A DNA stretch of 16,533 bases from Vulcanimicrobiota bacterium. GTDB lineage: Bacteria; Eremiobacterota; Eremiobacteria; Baltobacterales; Baltobacteraceae. This document shows, piece after piece, positions 6,866 to 14,347 of the stretch (positions within the stretch are counted from its first letter, which is position 1; every line of letters starts with the position of its first letter). The position numbers were made by a program, and so were the translations under genes. The notes beneath the pieces are model-generated. The model was not told the DNA's origin and did not search any database. It saw only the letters and a program-made list of their open reading frames with translations. Location of the stretch: contig JAQBPL010000342.1 in assembly GCA_028287545.1 (NCBI GenBank), positions 1-16,533 on the forward strand, in the 5' to 3' direction.

Positions 6866-8176
6866 GTTTCGTACTGGATCGCGCCGCGTGGCGTCGCGGC
6901 GGTCGCGGCGATCGGGGTGCTGGCGTACGCGCTGGCATGGGTGGAACCGTGGCCGGCGGCGGTTGCGGCCGGCGTGGCGGCGCTGGCCGTCGTGGTCGGG
7001 CTCGATCTCGCCTTGCTCCGCCATCCGCTGGAGATCGTGCGGGGAGAACCGCCGCGGCTCGCGCTTGCGCGGCGCGATGCGTTCTCGTACGAGATTCGCA
7101 ACCGCGGGAGCGTCGCGCGCACGGTCGCGCTGGTCGAAGCGCCGGTCGCCCGGCTCGCGCTCGAGACGGCCGAGGTACGGACCGTCGTCCCCCCGCGCTC
7201 GCGCGTGAGCGTGCAGATCGGCGTCGTTCCGCGCGAGCGCGGTCGCACCGCGCTGCGCTCGTACCACGCGCGCATCCGCTCGCCGCTGGGAATCGTGGAG
7301 CGCCGCTGCGCGTACGCCGTGCCGGTCGACCTGCGGGTGACGCCCGACCTCTCCGCGCTCGACCGCAGCGGCGATCTGGTCGCGCGCACCAAGCTGCTCG
7401 AGTCCGGGCTGCGGCGGCTGCGCCGGCGCGGTGCGGGCGGCGAGTTTTCGAGTTTGCGCGAGTACGGTCCCGACGACAGCTTCCGCGCGATCGACTGGAA
7501 GGCGTCGGCGCGGCGCGGCAAAGCGATGGTCGCCACGTACGAAGTCGAGCGCGCGCAGCAGATCGTCGTCGCGATCGACGCCGGACGCTTGATGACCCCG
7601 CGCCTGGGCGACCGCCGCAAGCTCGACTACGCCGTTTCGGCCGGCTTGGCGATCGCCGCGATGGCGCGGCTCGCCGCCGACCGCGTCGGAGTCTATGCGT
7701 TCGCGGCACAGGCGCTGGCCAAAGTGCTGCCCGGAACGGGGACGCAGCACACCGCGCGGCTGACCGACGCGCTCTCCGATCTCGAGCCGCACTTCACAGA
7801 GTCGGACTACGAGCGCGCGTTCATCGACCTGGGCCGCTCGCTGCGGCGGCGCAGCCTGATCGTGCTGTTCACCGATCTCTTCGATCCGGTAGCGTCCAGC
7901 ACGGTGCTCGCCGCCGCGCAGCTGCTCGTGCCGCGCCACCTGGTGCTGGTGGTGCTGATGAACGATGCGGCGATCGCGTCGGCGCTGCGCCGCACGCCGC
8001 GGGATGCGCCGGACGCCTATCGCGCCGCCGTCGCGGCGCGGCTCTCCGAAGAGCGGGCGCGCGCCGTGGCGACGCTACGCGATCGCGGGGTCCTGGTCGT
8101 CGACGTCCCCGCCGCGGAGCTTACCGTCGCGCTGCTCGACGCCTACGTTGACGTCAAGACGCGCGGCCTGTTGTGA
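6866..8176 (+). CDS. DUF58 domain protein (MoxR partner), apparent non-ATG start
   Basis: From GTT 6866 the protein has 436 residues; from the first standard codon, GTG 6917, it has 419. The N-terminus holds two membrane helices split by WVEPWP, then a beta-rich extracytoplasmic or peripheral part. The DUF58 signature REYGPDDSFRAIDWKASAR is at about residues 198-216, followed by a vWA-like domain (QIVVAIDAGRLM, LIVLFTDLFDPV). Starting at 6917 would cut into the first helix, whereas 6866 restores SYWIAPRGVAAVAAIGVLAYAL. No ATG, GTG or TTG lies in frame between 6866 and 6917. DUF58 proteins are encoded beside MoxR ATPases and are thought to be their substrates or partners in envelope-related assemblies. 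The last 102 bp overlap the 3' end of the SpoIIM gene on the other strand. A base error at 6868 would explain the missing GTG equally well. Confidence 0.9.
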   Translation, partial: VSYWIAPRGVAAVAAIGVLAYALAWVEPWPAAVAAGVAALAVVVGLDLALLRHPLEIVRGEPPRLALARRDAFSYEIRNRGSVARTVALVEAPVARLALETAEVRTVVPPRSRVSVQIGVVPRERGRTALRSYHARIRSPLGIVERRCAYAVPVDLRVTPDLSALDRSGDLVARTKLLESGLRRLRRRGAGGEFSSLREYGPDDSFRAIDWKASARRGKAMVATYEVERAQQIVVAIDAGRLMTPRLGDRRKLDYAVSAGLAIAAMARLAADRVGVYAFAAQALAKVLPGTGTQHTARLTDALSDLEPHFTESDYERAFIDLGRSLRRRSLIVLFTDLFDPVASSTVLAAAQLLVPRHLVLVVLMNDAAIASALRRTPRDAPDAYRAAVAARLSEERARAVATLRDRGVLVVDVPAAELTVALLDAYVDVKTRGLL

Positions 8177-9124
8177 TCCCGCGCCGAGGAGGTACGCGAG
8201 CAGAGCGATCGCCGTCGCCGCTCCGATCGCGCCGCGGAGCGGAATGGAGAGGCGCTGCGGCGAGATGAAGCCTTCGATCGTGCCGGCGACGCACAGCAGC
8301 AGCGCGACGCCGATAACGAGCGTCGCGGCGCGGCGCGCCGCGAGCACCAAGGCGTCGGAGCGCCGCGCGCGTCCCGGCCGCAGGTAGCCGGCCGCGAGCA
8401 GCAGCCCGGCGCCGCCGGAGATCTGAATGGCGAAGAGTTCGATCACGCCGTGCGGCGCGATCGTCGCCCAGAAGTCGGGGCCGAAACCGACCTTGCCGTA
8501 GAGCGCGCCGAGCGCGCCGACCATCAGCCCGTTGGTGAGGATGATCCACCCGGTCAAGAGACCCCCCGTCATCCCGCCGGCAAACGCGATCACGGCGACG
8601 CGGATGTTGTTGGTGATGATCTCCGAGGCAACGACCGGCGAATAGGCCCGGTCGAACCCGAAGTTGCTGTCGTGCAGCGCCTTCGTCACCGGCGGCAGCG
8701 GCATCCCCGGGAGCAGCGCGTGCGCGTTCGCCGGATCGGTCCACACCGACGCGAAGGCGACCAGCGCCGAGAAGACGGTGATCAGCGTGCAGAACCCGAT
8801 CGGCATCCACGAGCGGCGCACCTCGCGCGGAAAGTCGCGCACGACGAACGCCCGCGCCCGGCTCCAGCCGCTCCGCGCCGTCGCGACGTACACCACCGCA
8901 TGCGCCCGCGCCGTCAGCCGGTTGAGGTGATCCAGAATGACGGGATCCTCACCTCGCGCCCGCGCAATCGCCAGATCGCTCGTCGCCGCCCGATACGTCA
9001 GCGCCAGCTCGTCGACCTCATCCGCCGACAACGCCCGAACCCCCCGAGCCGCCGCCCGATCGACGAGCGCCCCCAAGCGATCCCAACGCTCGCGCCTTGC
9101 CGAAATAAATCGCCGTTCGCGCAT
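8075..9124 (-). CDS. SpoIIM (stage II sporulation protein M)-like membrane protein
   Basis: This 349-residue protein has a basic, helical N-terminal cytoplasmic region (1-~100, starting MRERRFISARRERWDRL and including ELALTYRAATSDLAIA). Membrane segments lie at about 108-127, 172-205, 225-247, 265-285 and 295-315. The family motifs PHGVIELFAIQISGGAGLL (224-242) and GTIEGFISP (281-289) are clear. In spore formers SpoIIM joins a peptidoglycan-degrading complex, but most members, like this one beside MoxR, DUF58 and RDD genes, occur in bacteria that do not sporulate, and their role is unknown. The final ~33 codons (after about residue 316) run antisense to the DUF58 gene and look unconserved. 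The ATG at 9122-9124 has no clear ribosome-binding site; it diverges from the RDD gene over 51 bp. Confidence 0.92.
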   Translation of the reverse strand: MRERRFISARRERWDRLGALVDRAAARGVRALSADEVDELALTYRAATSDLAIARARGEDPVILDHLNRLTARAHAVVYVATARSGWSRARAFVVRDFPREVRRSWMPIGFCTLITVFSALVAFASVWTDPANAHALLPGMPLPPVTKALHDSNFGFDRAYSPVVASEIITNNIRVAVIAFAGGMTGGLLTGWIILTNGLMVGALGALYGKVGFGPDFWATIAPHGVIELFAIQISGGAGLLLAAGYLRPGRARRSDALVLAARRAATLVIGVALLLCVAGTIEGFISPQRLSIPLRGAIGAATAIALLAYLLGAGSQQAARLDVNVGVEQRDGKLRGGDVDDQDPAIA

Positions 9125-9175
9125 AGTGGTGTCTTGCGACCGGAAGGGCGGTGTCCCTGGGCGAATGGTTCGGGC

Positions 9176-9901
9176 TTGGAACGCACGCTAGAGATTCGGA
9201 CGGGCGAGGCCGTCGAGATTCGCTATGAACTCGCGGGTCTAGGGAGCCGGTTCTTGGCGGTTGTTGTTGATGGGATTGCTCAGGCGGTTCTTGCGATTTT
9301 GGTGCTGATCGCGTTTGCGTACTCGGGTACGGCGCTCGAGCGCGCGCTGCCGCATGCGGCGAACGTGTCGGCGTGGCTGTTTGCGGCGCTGGTGCTGGTC
9401 ATGTTCGTGATCGTGATCGGATGGTTCATCGTCTTCGAGATCTGGTGGTCGGGACGGACGCCGGGCAAACGCGCGCTCGGGTTGCGAGTCGTTCGCGACG
9501 GCGGTTTCCCGCTCGACGCCGGCGCCGCCGTCGTCCGCAACCTCGTGCGGCTGATCGAGCTCGGCCTCGGGTTCTACACGATCTCCGCAGTCAGCGCGCT
9601 GATCTCGAAAGAGAACAAGCGGCTGGGCGACTTCGCCGCCGGCACGATCGTCGTGCGCGACCGCGCCGCGGCGGTCCCGGATCTCGACGCGTATCTCGCG
9701 CGGCCGACGCGCAGCGACACCGGACTCTCCGATGCGGACCGTCTGCTCGTCGAACGCTTTCTCGCCCGGCGCACGACACTCGACCCCTCCGCGCGCGTTC
9801 AACTCGCCGGCCGCATCGCCGACCGCATTCGCCCGACGCTGGTCGCCCGGTACAACAACCTCGACGACGAGGGACTGCTGGAGTATTTGGCTGGAGAGTG
9901 A
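9176..9901 (+). CDS. RDD family membrane protein
   Basis: The proposed start is TTG 9176, giving 241 residues beginning MERTLEIRTGEAVEIRYELA. The family's conserved Arg/Asp positions appear in GLGSRFLAVVVDGI (~21-34). Transmembrane segments lie at ~27-48 and ~66-88, then WWSGRTPGKRALGLRVV (~90-106), a further hydrophobic stretch, and KENKRLGDFAAGTIVV (~143-158). The soluble C-terminal extension (~160-241) is charged and helical. The frame stays open far upstream, but that part is a shadow of the SpoIIM gene on the other strand. The TTG start fits the usual RDD N-terminus. RDD genes next to SpoIIM, DUF58 and MoxR are widespread; a transport or structural role is suspected but not established for this group. 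No convincing promoter is visible between 9125 and 9175. Confidence 0.88.
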   Translation: MERTLEIRTGEAVEIRYELAGLGSRFLAVVVDGIAQAVLAILVLIAFAYSGTALERALPHAANVSAWLFAALVLVMFVIVIGWFIVFEIWWSGRTPGKRALGLRVVRDGGFPLDAGAAVVRNLVRLIELGLGFYTISAVSALISKENKRLGDFAAGTIVVRDRAAAVPDLDAYLARPTRSDTGLSDADRLLVERFLARRTTLDPSARVQLAGRIADRIRPTLVARYNNLDDEGLLEYLAGE

Positions 9902-9902
9902 T

Positions 9903-10009
9903 GTCACCCCGAGCTTGTCGAAGGGCCCTCGTCGCGCACCGCGCCTCACGATCCACGTTATCGTGGGGCACGATTGGTGACGGGGGCCCTTCGACAAGCT
10001 CAGGGTGAC
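9903..10009. repeat. 107-bp inverted-repeat element between converging operons
   Basis: The left arm at 9903-9928 (GTCACCCCGAGCTTGTCGAA followed by GGGCCC) and the right arm at 9984-10009 are reverse complements at 25 of 26 positions. The 55-bp interior carries its own hairpin, GCCTCACGAT (9943-9952) and ATCGTGGGGC (9960-9969) around a 7-nt loop, with one G-T pair. The element begins one base after the RDD stop, and its right edge runs into the end of cysNC. It has no transposase and no obvious target duplication. In RNA it would form a very stable stem in either direction, so it could serve both operons as a transcription end or 3' stabiliser, although no T-run follows. Similar TTCGACAAGCTCAGGGTGAC-type repeats occur, from memory, in many unrelated high-GC genomes; this was not searched. 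Confidence 0.85.
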
Positions 10010-10049
10010 AACGAGAAGCTCAGGGTGACAACGAGAATCTCAGGGTGAG
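9998..10049. repeat. 20-bp tandem repeat, about 2.6 copies
   Basis: The unit GCTCAGGGTGACAACGAGAA occurs perfectly at 9998-10017 and 10018-10037. A partial third copy (TCTCAGGGTGAGG, one change at its start and a different ending) follows from 10038. The first copy overlaps the right arm of the inverted repeat, so the array looks like local duplication of the element's edge. Each copy carries TCA, which reads TGA on the minus strand, at 10000, 10020 and 10040. Confidence 0.9.
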
Positions 10050-11893
10050 GTGGCGCGGGTGCGTTCGTCGATGAAGCGCGCGAGTTCCGCCGCGGCTTCT
10101 TCGATCGACGCCTGATCGGTGCGAAGCTCCAGGTCGGGCGCCGCTGGCGGCTCGTACGGTGAGTCGATACCGGTGAACGATTGCAGTTCGCCGTTGCGCG
10201 CCCGACGGTAGAGGCCTTTGGGATCGCGGTCCTCGCACGTTGCGAGCGGCGCGTTGACGTAGACTTCGAAGAACGGATGCCGCGCGAGCGCCCGCGCGGC
10301 GTTGCGATCGGCGGCAAAGGGAGAGATCAGCGACACGATCGCGATCTGTCCCGATTCGGCGAGAATGCCCGCGACCGCCGCCGCGCGGCGGACGCTCTCG
10401 GCGCGGTCGTCGGCCGAGAAACCGAGATCGGTGTTGAGGGTTCCGCGCAGCAGGTCGCCGTCGACGACGGTCGCCGGGATGCCACGGTCGAACAGGCGCC
10501 GCTCCGCCGCGCGCGCGAGCGTCGACTTCCCGGCGCCGGAGAGCCCGGTCAGCCACACGATCGACGCGCGATGGCCCGAACGCCGCTCGCGTTCGCCGAG
10601 CGTGACCGATCCGTCGTCGTCGGCGTGTGCGGCGACGGCTTCGGTGGTGAACCCGATCGCGACGACTCGGCCGCCGCGCAGCAGCACGCTGCGCGCGCCG
10701 TGCGCGTCGACGGCGCGCGGGTCGAAGACGATCGGCGCCGTCGCCCGGACGTGGAGCCGCACGATGTTGTGCTGCGCGTCGCCGGCGCCGCCGAGCTCGC
10801 GCGCCGCTTCGATGTCGTAGGCCGACGGCGTACCGTCGACGACGACCGGCACGTCCTGCGTGCCGCGCTTGAGGCGCAGGCGTTCGCCTTGCAGCGGCCC
10901 GCGCGGGTCGAGCCAGAACGTCTCGAGCGCGACGCGGCGCGCGACGGCCGGGCGCCGCTCGGGCGGCGCGAGCGTGTCGCCGCGCCCAACGAAGCGGTCG
11001 CCGTCGAGGACGATCCCGAGGCTCTCGCCGGCTTCGGCGCGCTCGACGTCGCCTTCGGGCCAACGCACGAGCCGCTCGGCCGTGACGTGAACGCCGGCGG
11101 GCAGCAAAACGAGCGGGTCGCCCGCGGCGATCGAACCGCTGGTGAGCGTGCCGGCGACGATGCGCTCGCCGTTGCGCCGATAGACGTCCTGCACGGCCAG
11201 GCGCAGCGTGCGCTCGACCGGTGCGGCGACGCGCCGGATCGACTCGATCGCATCGACGATCGTCGGCCCGTCGTACCACGGCGTCGACGTGCCGCGCGCG
11301 GCGACGTTGTCGCCTAGCGTCGCGCTGATCGGCACGATCGCGACCGGCGGCGTGCGGTGCAGCGCCGCGCGAACGGCGCCCTCGAGTTCGTCCATCCGCG
11401 CGCGGGCGTCGTCGAGCAGGTCGATCTTGTTGACCGCGACGATCACGTGCCGGATCCCGAGAAAGGCCAGCAGGTAGGCGTGACGCAGCGTCTGCTCGCC
11501 GATCCCCGCCGCAGCGTCGACGACCAGAATCGCCGCGTCGGCTTCCGACGCGCCGCTGAGCATGTTGGCGAGGAATTGCCGGTGCCCGGGCGCGTCGATG
11601 ATCGTGTAGCGGCGATCGCGATGGGTGAACCAGATCCGCGTCGTGTCGATGGTGACGGCTTGATCGCGCTCTTCCTGGAGCGAGTCGAGCACGTACGACC
11701 ACTCCGGCGCGACGCCGCGCCGCGTGCTCGAGGCGATGACGTCGTCGATCTTCGACTGGTGCAGCAGGCCCAGGTCGTACATCAGGCGGCCGATGAGAGT
11801 CGACTTCCCGTGGTCGACGTGGCCCGCGACGACGATGCGCGCGACGTCGCCATCGGTCGAACGCGCGGCCGGCCGCTTCGTTTCGAGCTGCAC
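10040..11893 (-). CDS. cysNC: Bifunctional sulfate adenylyltransferase large subunit / APS kinase (CysN-CysC fusion)
   Basis: This is a 617-residue fusion. The CysN part (1-~440) is an EF-Tu-like GTPase with G1 GHVDHGKST (24-32), G3 DAPGH (100-104) and G4 NKID (155-158), followed by beta-barrel domains. With CysD it drives ATP + sulfate to APS. The CysC part begins at about residue 445: P-loop GLSGAGKST (450-458), VVDGDLLRG, SLISPFAADR, and the APS-kinase motif CEDRDPKGLYRRAR with FTGIDSPYEPP; it phosphorylates APS to PAPS. Both halves look intact. The switch region reads QAVTIDTTRIWF, unlike the Escherichia coli CysN pattern, suggesting a divergent, EF-1alpha-like CysN branch. The GTG start shares one base with the cysD TAG stop. 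The stop codon lies inside the tandem repeat, so the last residues come from repeat sequence. Confidence 0.96.
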   Translation of the reverse strand: MQLETKRPAARSTDGDVARIVVAGHVDHGKSTLIGRLMYDLGLLHQSKIDDVIASSTRRGVAPEWSYVLDSLQEERDQAVTIDTTRIWFTHRDRRYTIIDAPGHRQFLANMLSGASEADAAILVVDAAAGIGEQTLRHAYLLAFLGIRHVIVAVNKIDLLDDARARMDELEGAVRAALHRTPPVAIVPISATLGDNVAARGTSTPWYDGPTIVDAIESIRRVAAPVERTLRLAVQDVYRRNGERIVAGTLTSGSIAAGDPLVLLPAGVHVTAERLVRWPEGDVERAEAGESLGIVLDGDRFVGRGDTLAPPERRPAVARRVALETFWLDPRGPLQGERLRLKRGTQDVPVVVDGTPSAYDIEAARELGGAGDAQHNIVRLHVRATAPIVFDPRAVDAHGARSVLLRGGRVVAIGFTTEAVAAHADDDGSVTLGERERRSGHRASIVWLTGLSGAGKSTLARAAERRLFDRGIPATVVDGDLLRGTLNTDLGFSADDRAESVRRAAAVAGILAESGQIAIVSLISPFAADRNAARALARHPFFEVYVNAPLATCEDRDPKGLYRRARNGELQSFTGIDSPYEPPAAPDLELRTDQASIEEAAAELARFIDERTRATSP

Positions 11894-12705
11894 TACATGT
11901 ACCCCGCGGAGCGGAGGCGCTCGAAGGAGTCCTCGCTCTCGTTGTCCATCACGCGCCCGGCGCGTTCGGGTTCACGCGTCGCGGCGAGCTCGGCGATGAT
12001 CTCGTCGAGCGTCGCCGCGGTGCTGGCGATCGGCACGGTGATGTTCTTCTCTCCCAGCGAACGATAGCGCATCCCGTTGCGCGCCAAGTACAGATCGACG
12101 TACGGAATCTCTTCGCGCTGCGTGTAGCGCCACACGTCGACTTCGGTCCAATGCAGCAGCGGGTGAACGCGGACGTGCGCGCCGTGCGGAACGTCCGTCG
12201 TGTAGTAGCCCCACAGCTCCGGCGGCTGCGCGCGCACGTCCCACGTTCCGCCGACCGAACGCGGGCTGAAGATGCGTTCCTTCGCGCGGGTCGCCTGTTC
12301 GTCGCGCCGGATGCCGACAATGATCCCTTGCGGGTTCTCGTCGCGCAGGTAGTTCTTGAGACCTTCGGTCTTGCGTGCCGCCGCGCGGGTCGCGGGCGGG
12401 AGCGTCGGATCCATCTCGTCTTCGGGCGGGCACAGCTCGATCCGCAGGTCGAGTTTCCACTCGCGCGCGAGCCGGTCGCGGAACGCGTACACTTCGTCGA
12501 GCTCGAGTTCCGTGTCGAGCTGCACGAGCGGGAACGGCACCTCGCCGTAAAACGCCTTGCGGATCAGCCACAACAGGGCGGTGGAGTCCTTGCCCATCGA
12601 CCACAGCATGGCGAGCGGACGCAGCGATGCGTACGCCTCGCGCACGATGGTGATCGCGGCGTGTTCGAGTTGGTCGAGATCGCTGGTGTCGTGCGTGGTG
12701 ATCAC
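11893..12705 (-). CDS. cysD: Sulfate adenylyltransferase subunit 2 (small subunit)
   Basis: From GTG 12705 the protein has 270 residues. It shows an N-terminal helix (LDQLEHAAITIVREA), the ATP-pyrophosphatase PP-loop in LWSMGKDSTALLWLIRKAFY (SMGKDS at 36-41), KTEGLKNYL, GIRRDEQATRAKERIFSPR, PELWGYY, HPLLHWTEVDVWRY and the family ending RAGRVMDNESEDSFERLRSAGYM. It forms the sulfate adenylyltransferase with CysN. Compared with E. coli CysD (302 residues) it lacks the ~25-residue insert before the SLG segment, as do several short-form CysD proteins. GTG 12705 overlaps the cysW stop (GTGA), with AAAGG upstream. The frame is open further upstream, but that is a shadow of the permease genes. Confidence 0.96.
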   Translation of the reverse strand: MITTHDTSDLDQLEHAAITIVREAYASLRPLAMLWSMGKDSTALLWLIRKAFYGEVPFPLVQLDTELELDEVYAFRDRLAREWKLDLRIELCPPEDEMDPTLPPATRAAARKTEGLKNYLRDENPQGIIVGIRRDEQATRAKERIFSPRSVGGTWDVRAQPPELWGYYTTDVPHGAHVRVHPLLHWTEVDVWRYTQREEIPYVDLYLARNGMRYRSLGEKNITVPIASTAATLDEIIAELAATREPERAGRVMDNESEDSFERLRSAGYM

Positions 12706-13529
12706 GCGGGGCGGCCTTTCGGGAGTGCGTCGCGCCGCGCGACGGCGCGCGCGGCGAGGGCGAGGACGATGGCGACGAGCGCGAGGCCGGCGGCGAGCCC
12801 GAAGGCTGCCGGTCCGTTCGCTTCGTTGTAGTAGTCGGCGATGTGCAGCGGGACGGTCTCGGTGACGCCGCGGACGCTCCCCGAGACGACGGAGACGGCC
12901 CCGAACTCGCCGATCGCGCGCGCGTTGCAGAGCAGGAGGCCGTTGAGGAACGAGGCGCGCGACGCCGGGAAGGTGACGCGCCAGAACGTCCCCCACGCCG
13001 AGGCACCGAGGCCGATCGCGGCTTCTTCGTACTCGCGTCCCTGCAGGGCCATCTGAGCGATCACCGCGCGCGCGACGTACGGGAACGTCACCAGCATCGT
13101 GGCGAGCGCGATCCCGGCCGGCGCGAACGCGATCCGAATGCCGTGCTCGGCGAGCCACGCTCCGGCCGGGGTTCGCGTGCCGAGCGTGGAGAGCACCGCG
13201 AGCCCGGCGATCACCGGCGAGACCGTCAGCGGCGCGTCGATCACCGTCACGAGCAGCGCCTTGCCGGGAAAGCGATACTTCGCGATCGTCCATCCGGCGA
13301 GCAAACCGAACGCGGCGTTGACCGAAACCGCGACGAGGGTCACCGCCACGCTCAAACCGATCGCGCTGACGACGGACGGTTGGCGGTAGACGTCGCCCAG
13401 CGCGCGCGTTCCGGCGGCCAGCGCCTCGATCGCGACCGAGAGAAGCGGGAGGACGATGAAGACGGCGAGGATCGCCGCGATGATCGCGATCGCAACGATC
13501 CCGGCGCGGGTCGGAGGGTGCGCCTTCAT
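12702..13529 (-). CDS. cysW: Sulfate ABC transporter permease CysW
   Basis: The protein has 275 residues from ATG 13529 and about six transmembrane helices. The permease EAA loop is EYEEAAIGLGASAWGTFWRVTFPASRASFLNGLLL, which contacts the CysA ATPase. Other family stretches are FIVLPLLSVAIEALAAG near the start, ALLVTVIDAPLTVSPVIAGL, and ARAIGEFGAVSVVSGSVRGVTETVPLHI near the end. CysW pairs with CysT to form the sulfate/thiosulfate channel in the inner membrane. The start overlaps the cysT stop (ATGA) and the stop overlaps the cysD start (GTGA). It is called CysW rather than CysT because it is the second permease in the usual order and has the CysW-like FPASR and TETVPLHI features. Confidence 0.93.
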   Translation of the reverse strand: MKAHPPTRAGIVAIAIIAAILAVFIVLPLLSVAIEALAAGTRALGDVYRQPSVVSAIGLSVAVTLVAVSVNAAFGLLAGWTIAKYRFPGKALLVTVIDAPLTVSPVIAGLAVLSTLGTRTPAGAWLAEHGIRIAFAPAGIALATMLVTFPYVARAVIAQMALQGREYEEAAIGLGASAWGTFWRVTFPASRASFLNGLLLCNARAIGEFGAVSVVSGSVRGVTETVPLHIADYYNEANGPAAFGLAAGLALVAIVLALAARAVARRDALPKGRPA

Positions 13530-14347
13530 GCCGCAGACCGCGCGACGACCATGCGCCGCTGCAGCGCGTTGATCGCGAGCACGAGGCCGAGCGAGACGAC
13601 CAACATGACGGTCGCGATCGCCGCGGCACCGGCCTGATCGTATTCTTCGAGGTGCGTGATCACCAGCAGCGGCACGATCTCGGTGCGGCCCGGAAAGTTC
13701 CCCGCGATGAAGACGACCGATCCGTACTCGCCGAGCGTGCGCGCCAGCGCGAGCGCGAAGCCCGTCGCGACGGCCGGCAGCGCGAGCGGGATCGTCACGC
13801 GCCGCGCGACCGTAAACCACGACGCGCCGAGTCCGCGGGCCGCTTCGGTCAGCTCTTCGGGGAGGTCGGCCAGCGCCGGCTGCACTGTGCGCACCACGAA
13901 CGGCAGCCCGACGAACGCCAGCGCGAGCCCGACGCCGAGCGGCGTGTACGCGACGTGGATGCCGTGCGCCGCGAGAAACCCGCCGATCCACCCGTGCGGG
14001 CCGTAGAGGGCGGCCAGCGTGATCCCGGTGACGGCGGTCGGCAGGGCGAACGGCATGTCGACGATCGCGTCGATCCAGCCGCGGCCGGGGAACGTCGCGC
14101 CGGTCAACACCCACGCGATCGCGAAGCCGAGGACTGCGTCGATCAGCGACGCGGCGAGCGCCGCGCCGAAGGTGAGCCGGAACGCGGCGAGCGTGCGCGG
14201 CGCCGTGATGATCGCGAACAGCCGCTCGGGTGCGATGCCGTGCGCGGCCCACACCACCGCGGCGAGCGGGAGCACGACGACCAGAGCGATGACGGTGACC
14301 GTCGCTGCGACCGCGAGCGGGCGGCCGGGGATCGCGTCGCGCGTCAT
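13526..14347 (-). CDS. cysT: Sulfate ABC transporter permease CysT (CysU)
   Basis: The protein has 273 residues from ATG 14347 and about six membrane helices. The EAA loop is [30 protein letters not shown]. Other family regions are [38 protein letters not shown] and [28 protein letters not shown]. It is the first permease after the binding protein, the usual place of cysT. The start overlaps the binding-protein stop (ATGA) with no strong ribosome-binding site, so translational coupling is likely. The unusually long open frame upstream of 14347 is a shadow of the binding-protein gene. Confidence 0.94.
   Translation of the reverse strand: MTRDAIPGRPLAVAATVTVIALVVVLPLAAVVWAAHGIAPERLFAIITAPRTLAAFRLTFGAALAASLIDAVLGFAIAWVLTGATFPGRGWIDAIVDMPFALPTAVTGITLAALYGPHGWIGGFLAAHGIHVAYTPLGVGLALAFVGLPFVVRTVQPALADLPEELTEAARGLGASWFTVARRVTIPLALPAVATGFALALARTLGEYGSVVFIAGNFPGRTEIVPLLVITHLEEYDQAGAAAIATVMLVVSLGLVLAINALQRRMVVARSAA

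Noticed and set aside
5923..7620. A 565-codon open frame on the minus strand
   Set aside because: It lies opposite the well-supported MoxR and DUF58 genes; its Arg/Ala/Ser-rich composition is the usual shadow of high-GC coding DNA.
8450..9175. Long N-terminal extension of the RDD protein
   Set aside because: The sequence is Arg/Pro-rich and antisense to the SpoIIM gene; the RDD family N-terminus fits TTG 9176.
9125..9175. Promoter pair between the diverging SpoIIM and RDD genes
   Set aside because: No convincing -35/-10 hexamers can be seen in this GC-rich 51-bp gap.
9903..10009. Classical Rho-independent terminator
   Set aside because: The stems are strong, but no T-run follows on either strand, so it is reported as an inverted repeat with only a possible terminator role.
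9998..10049. CRISPR array
   Set aside because: The copies are adjacent without spacers and only about 2.6 units long, with no cas genes.
10181..11317. A 378-codon plus-strand open frame
   Set aside because: It is antisense to cysNC, whose motifs are intact, and shows no recognisable domain.
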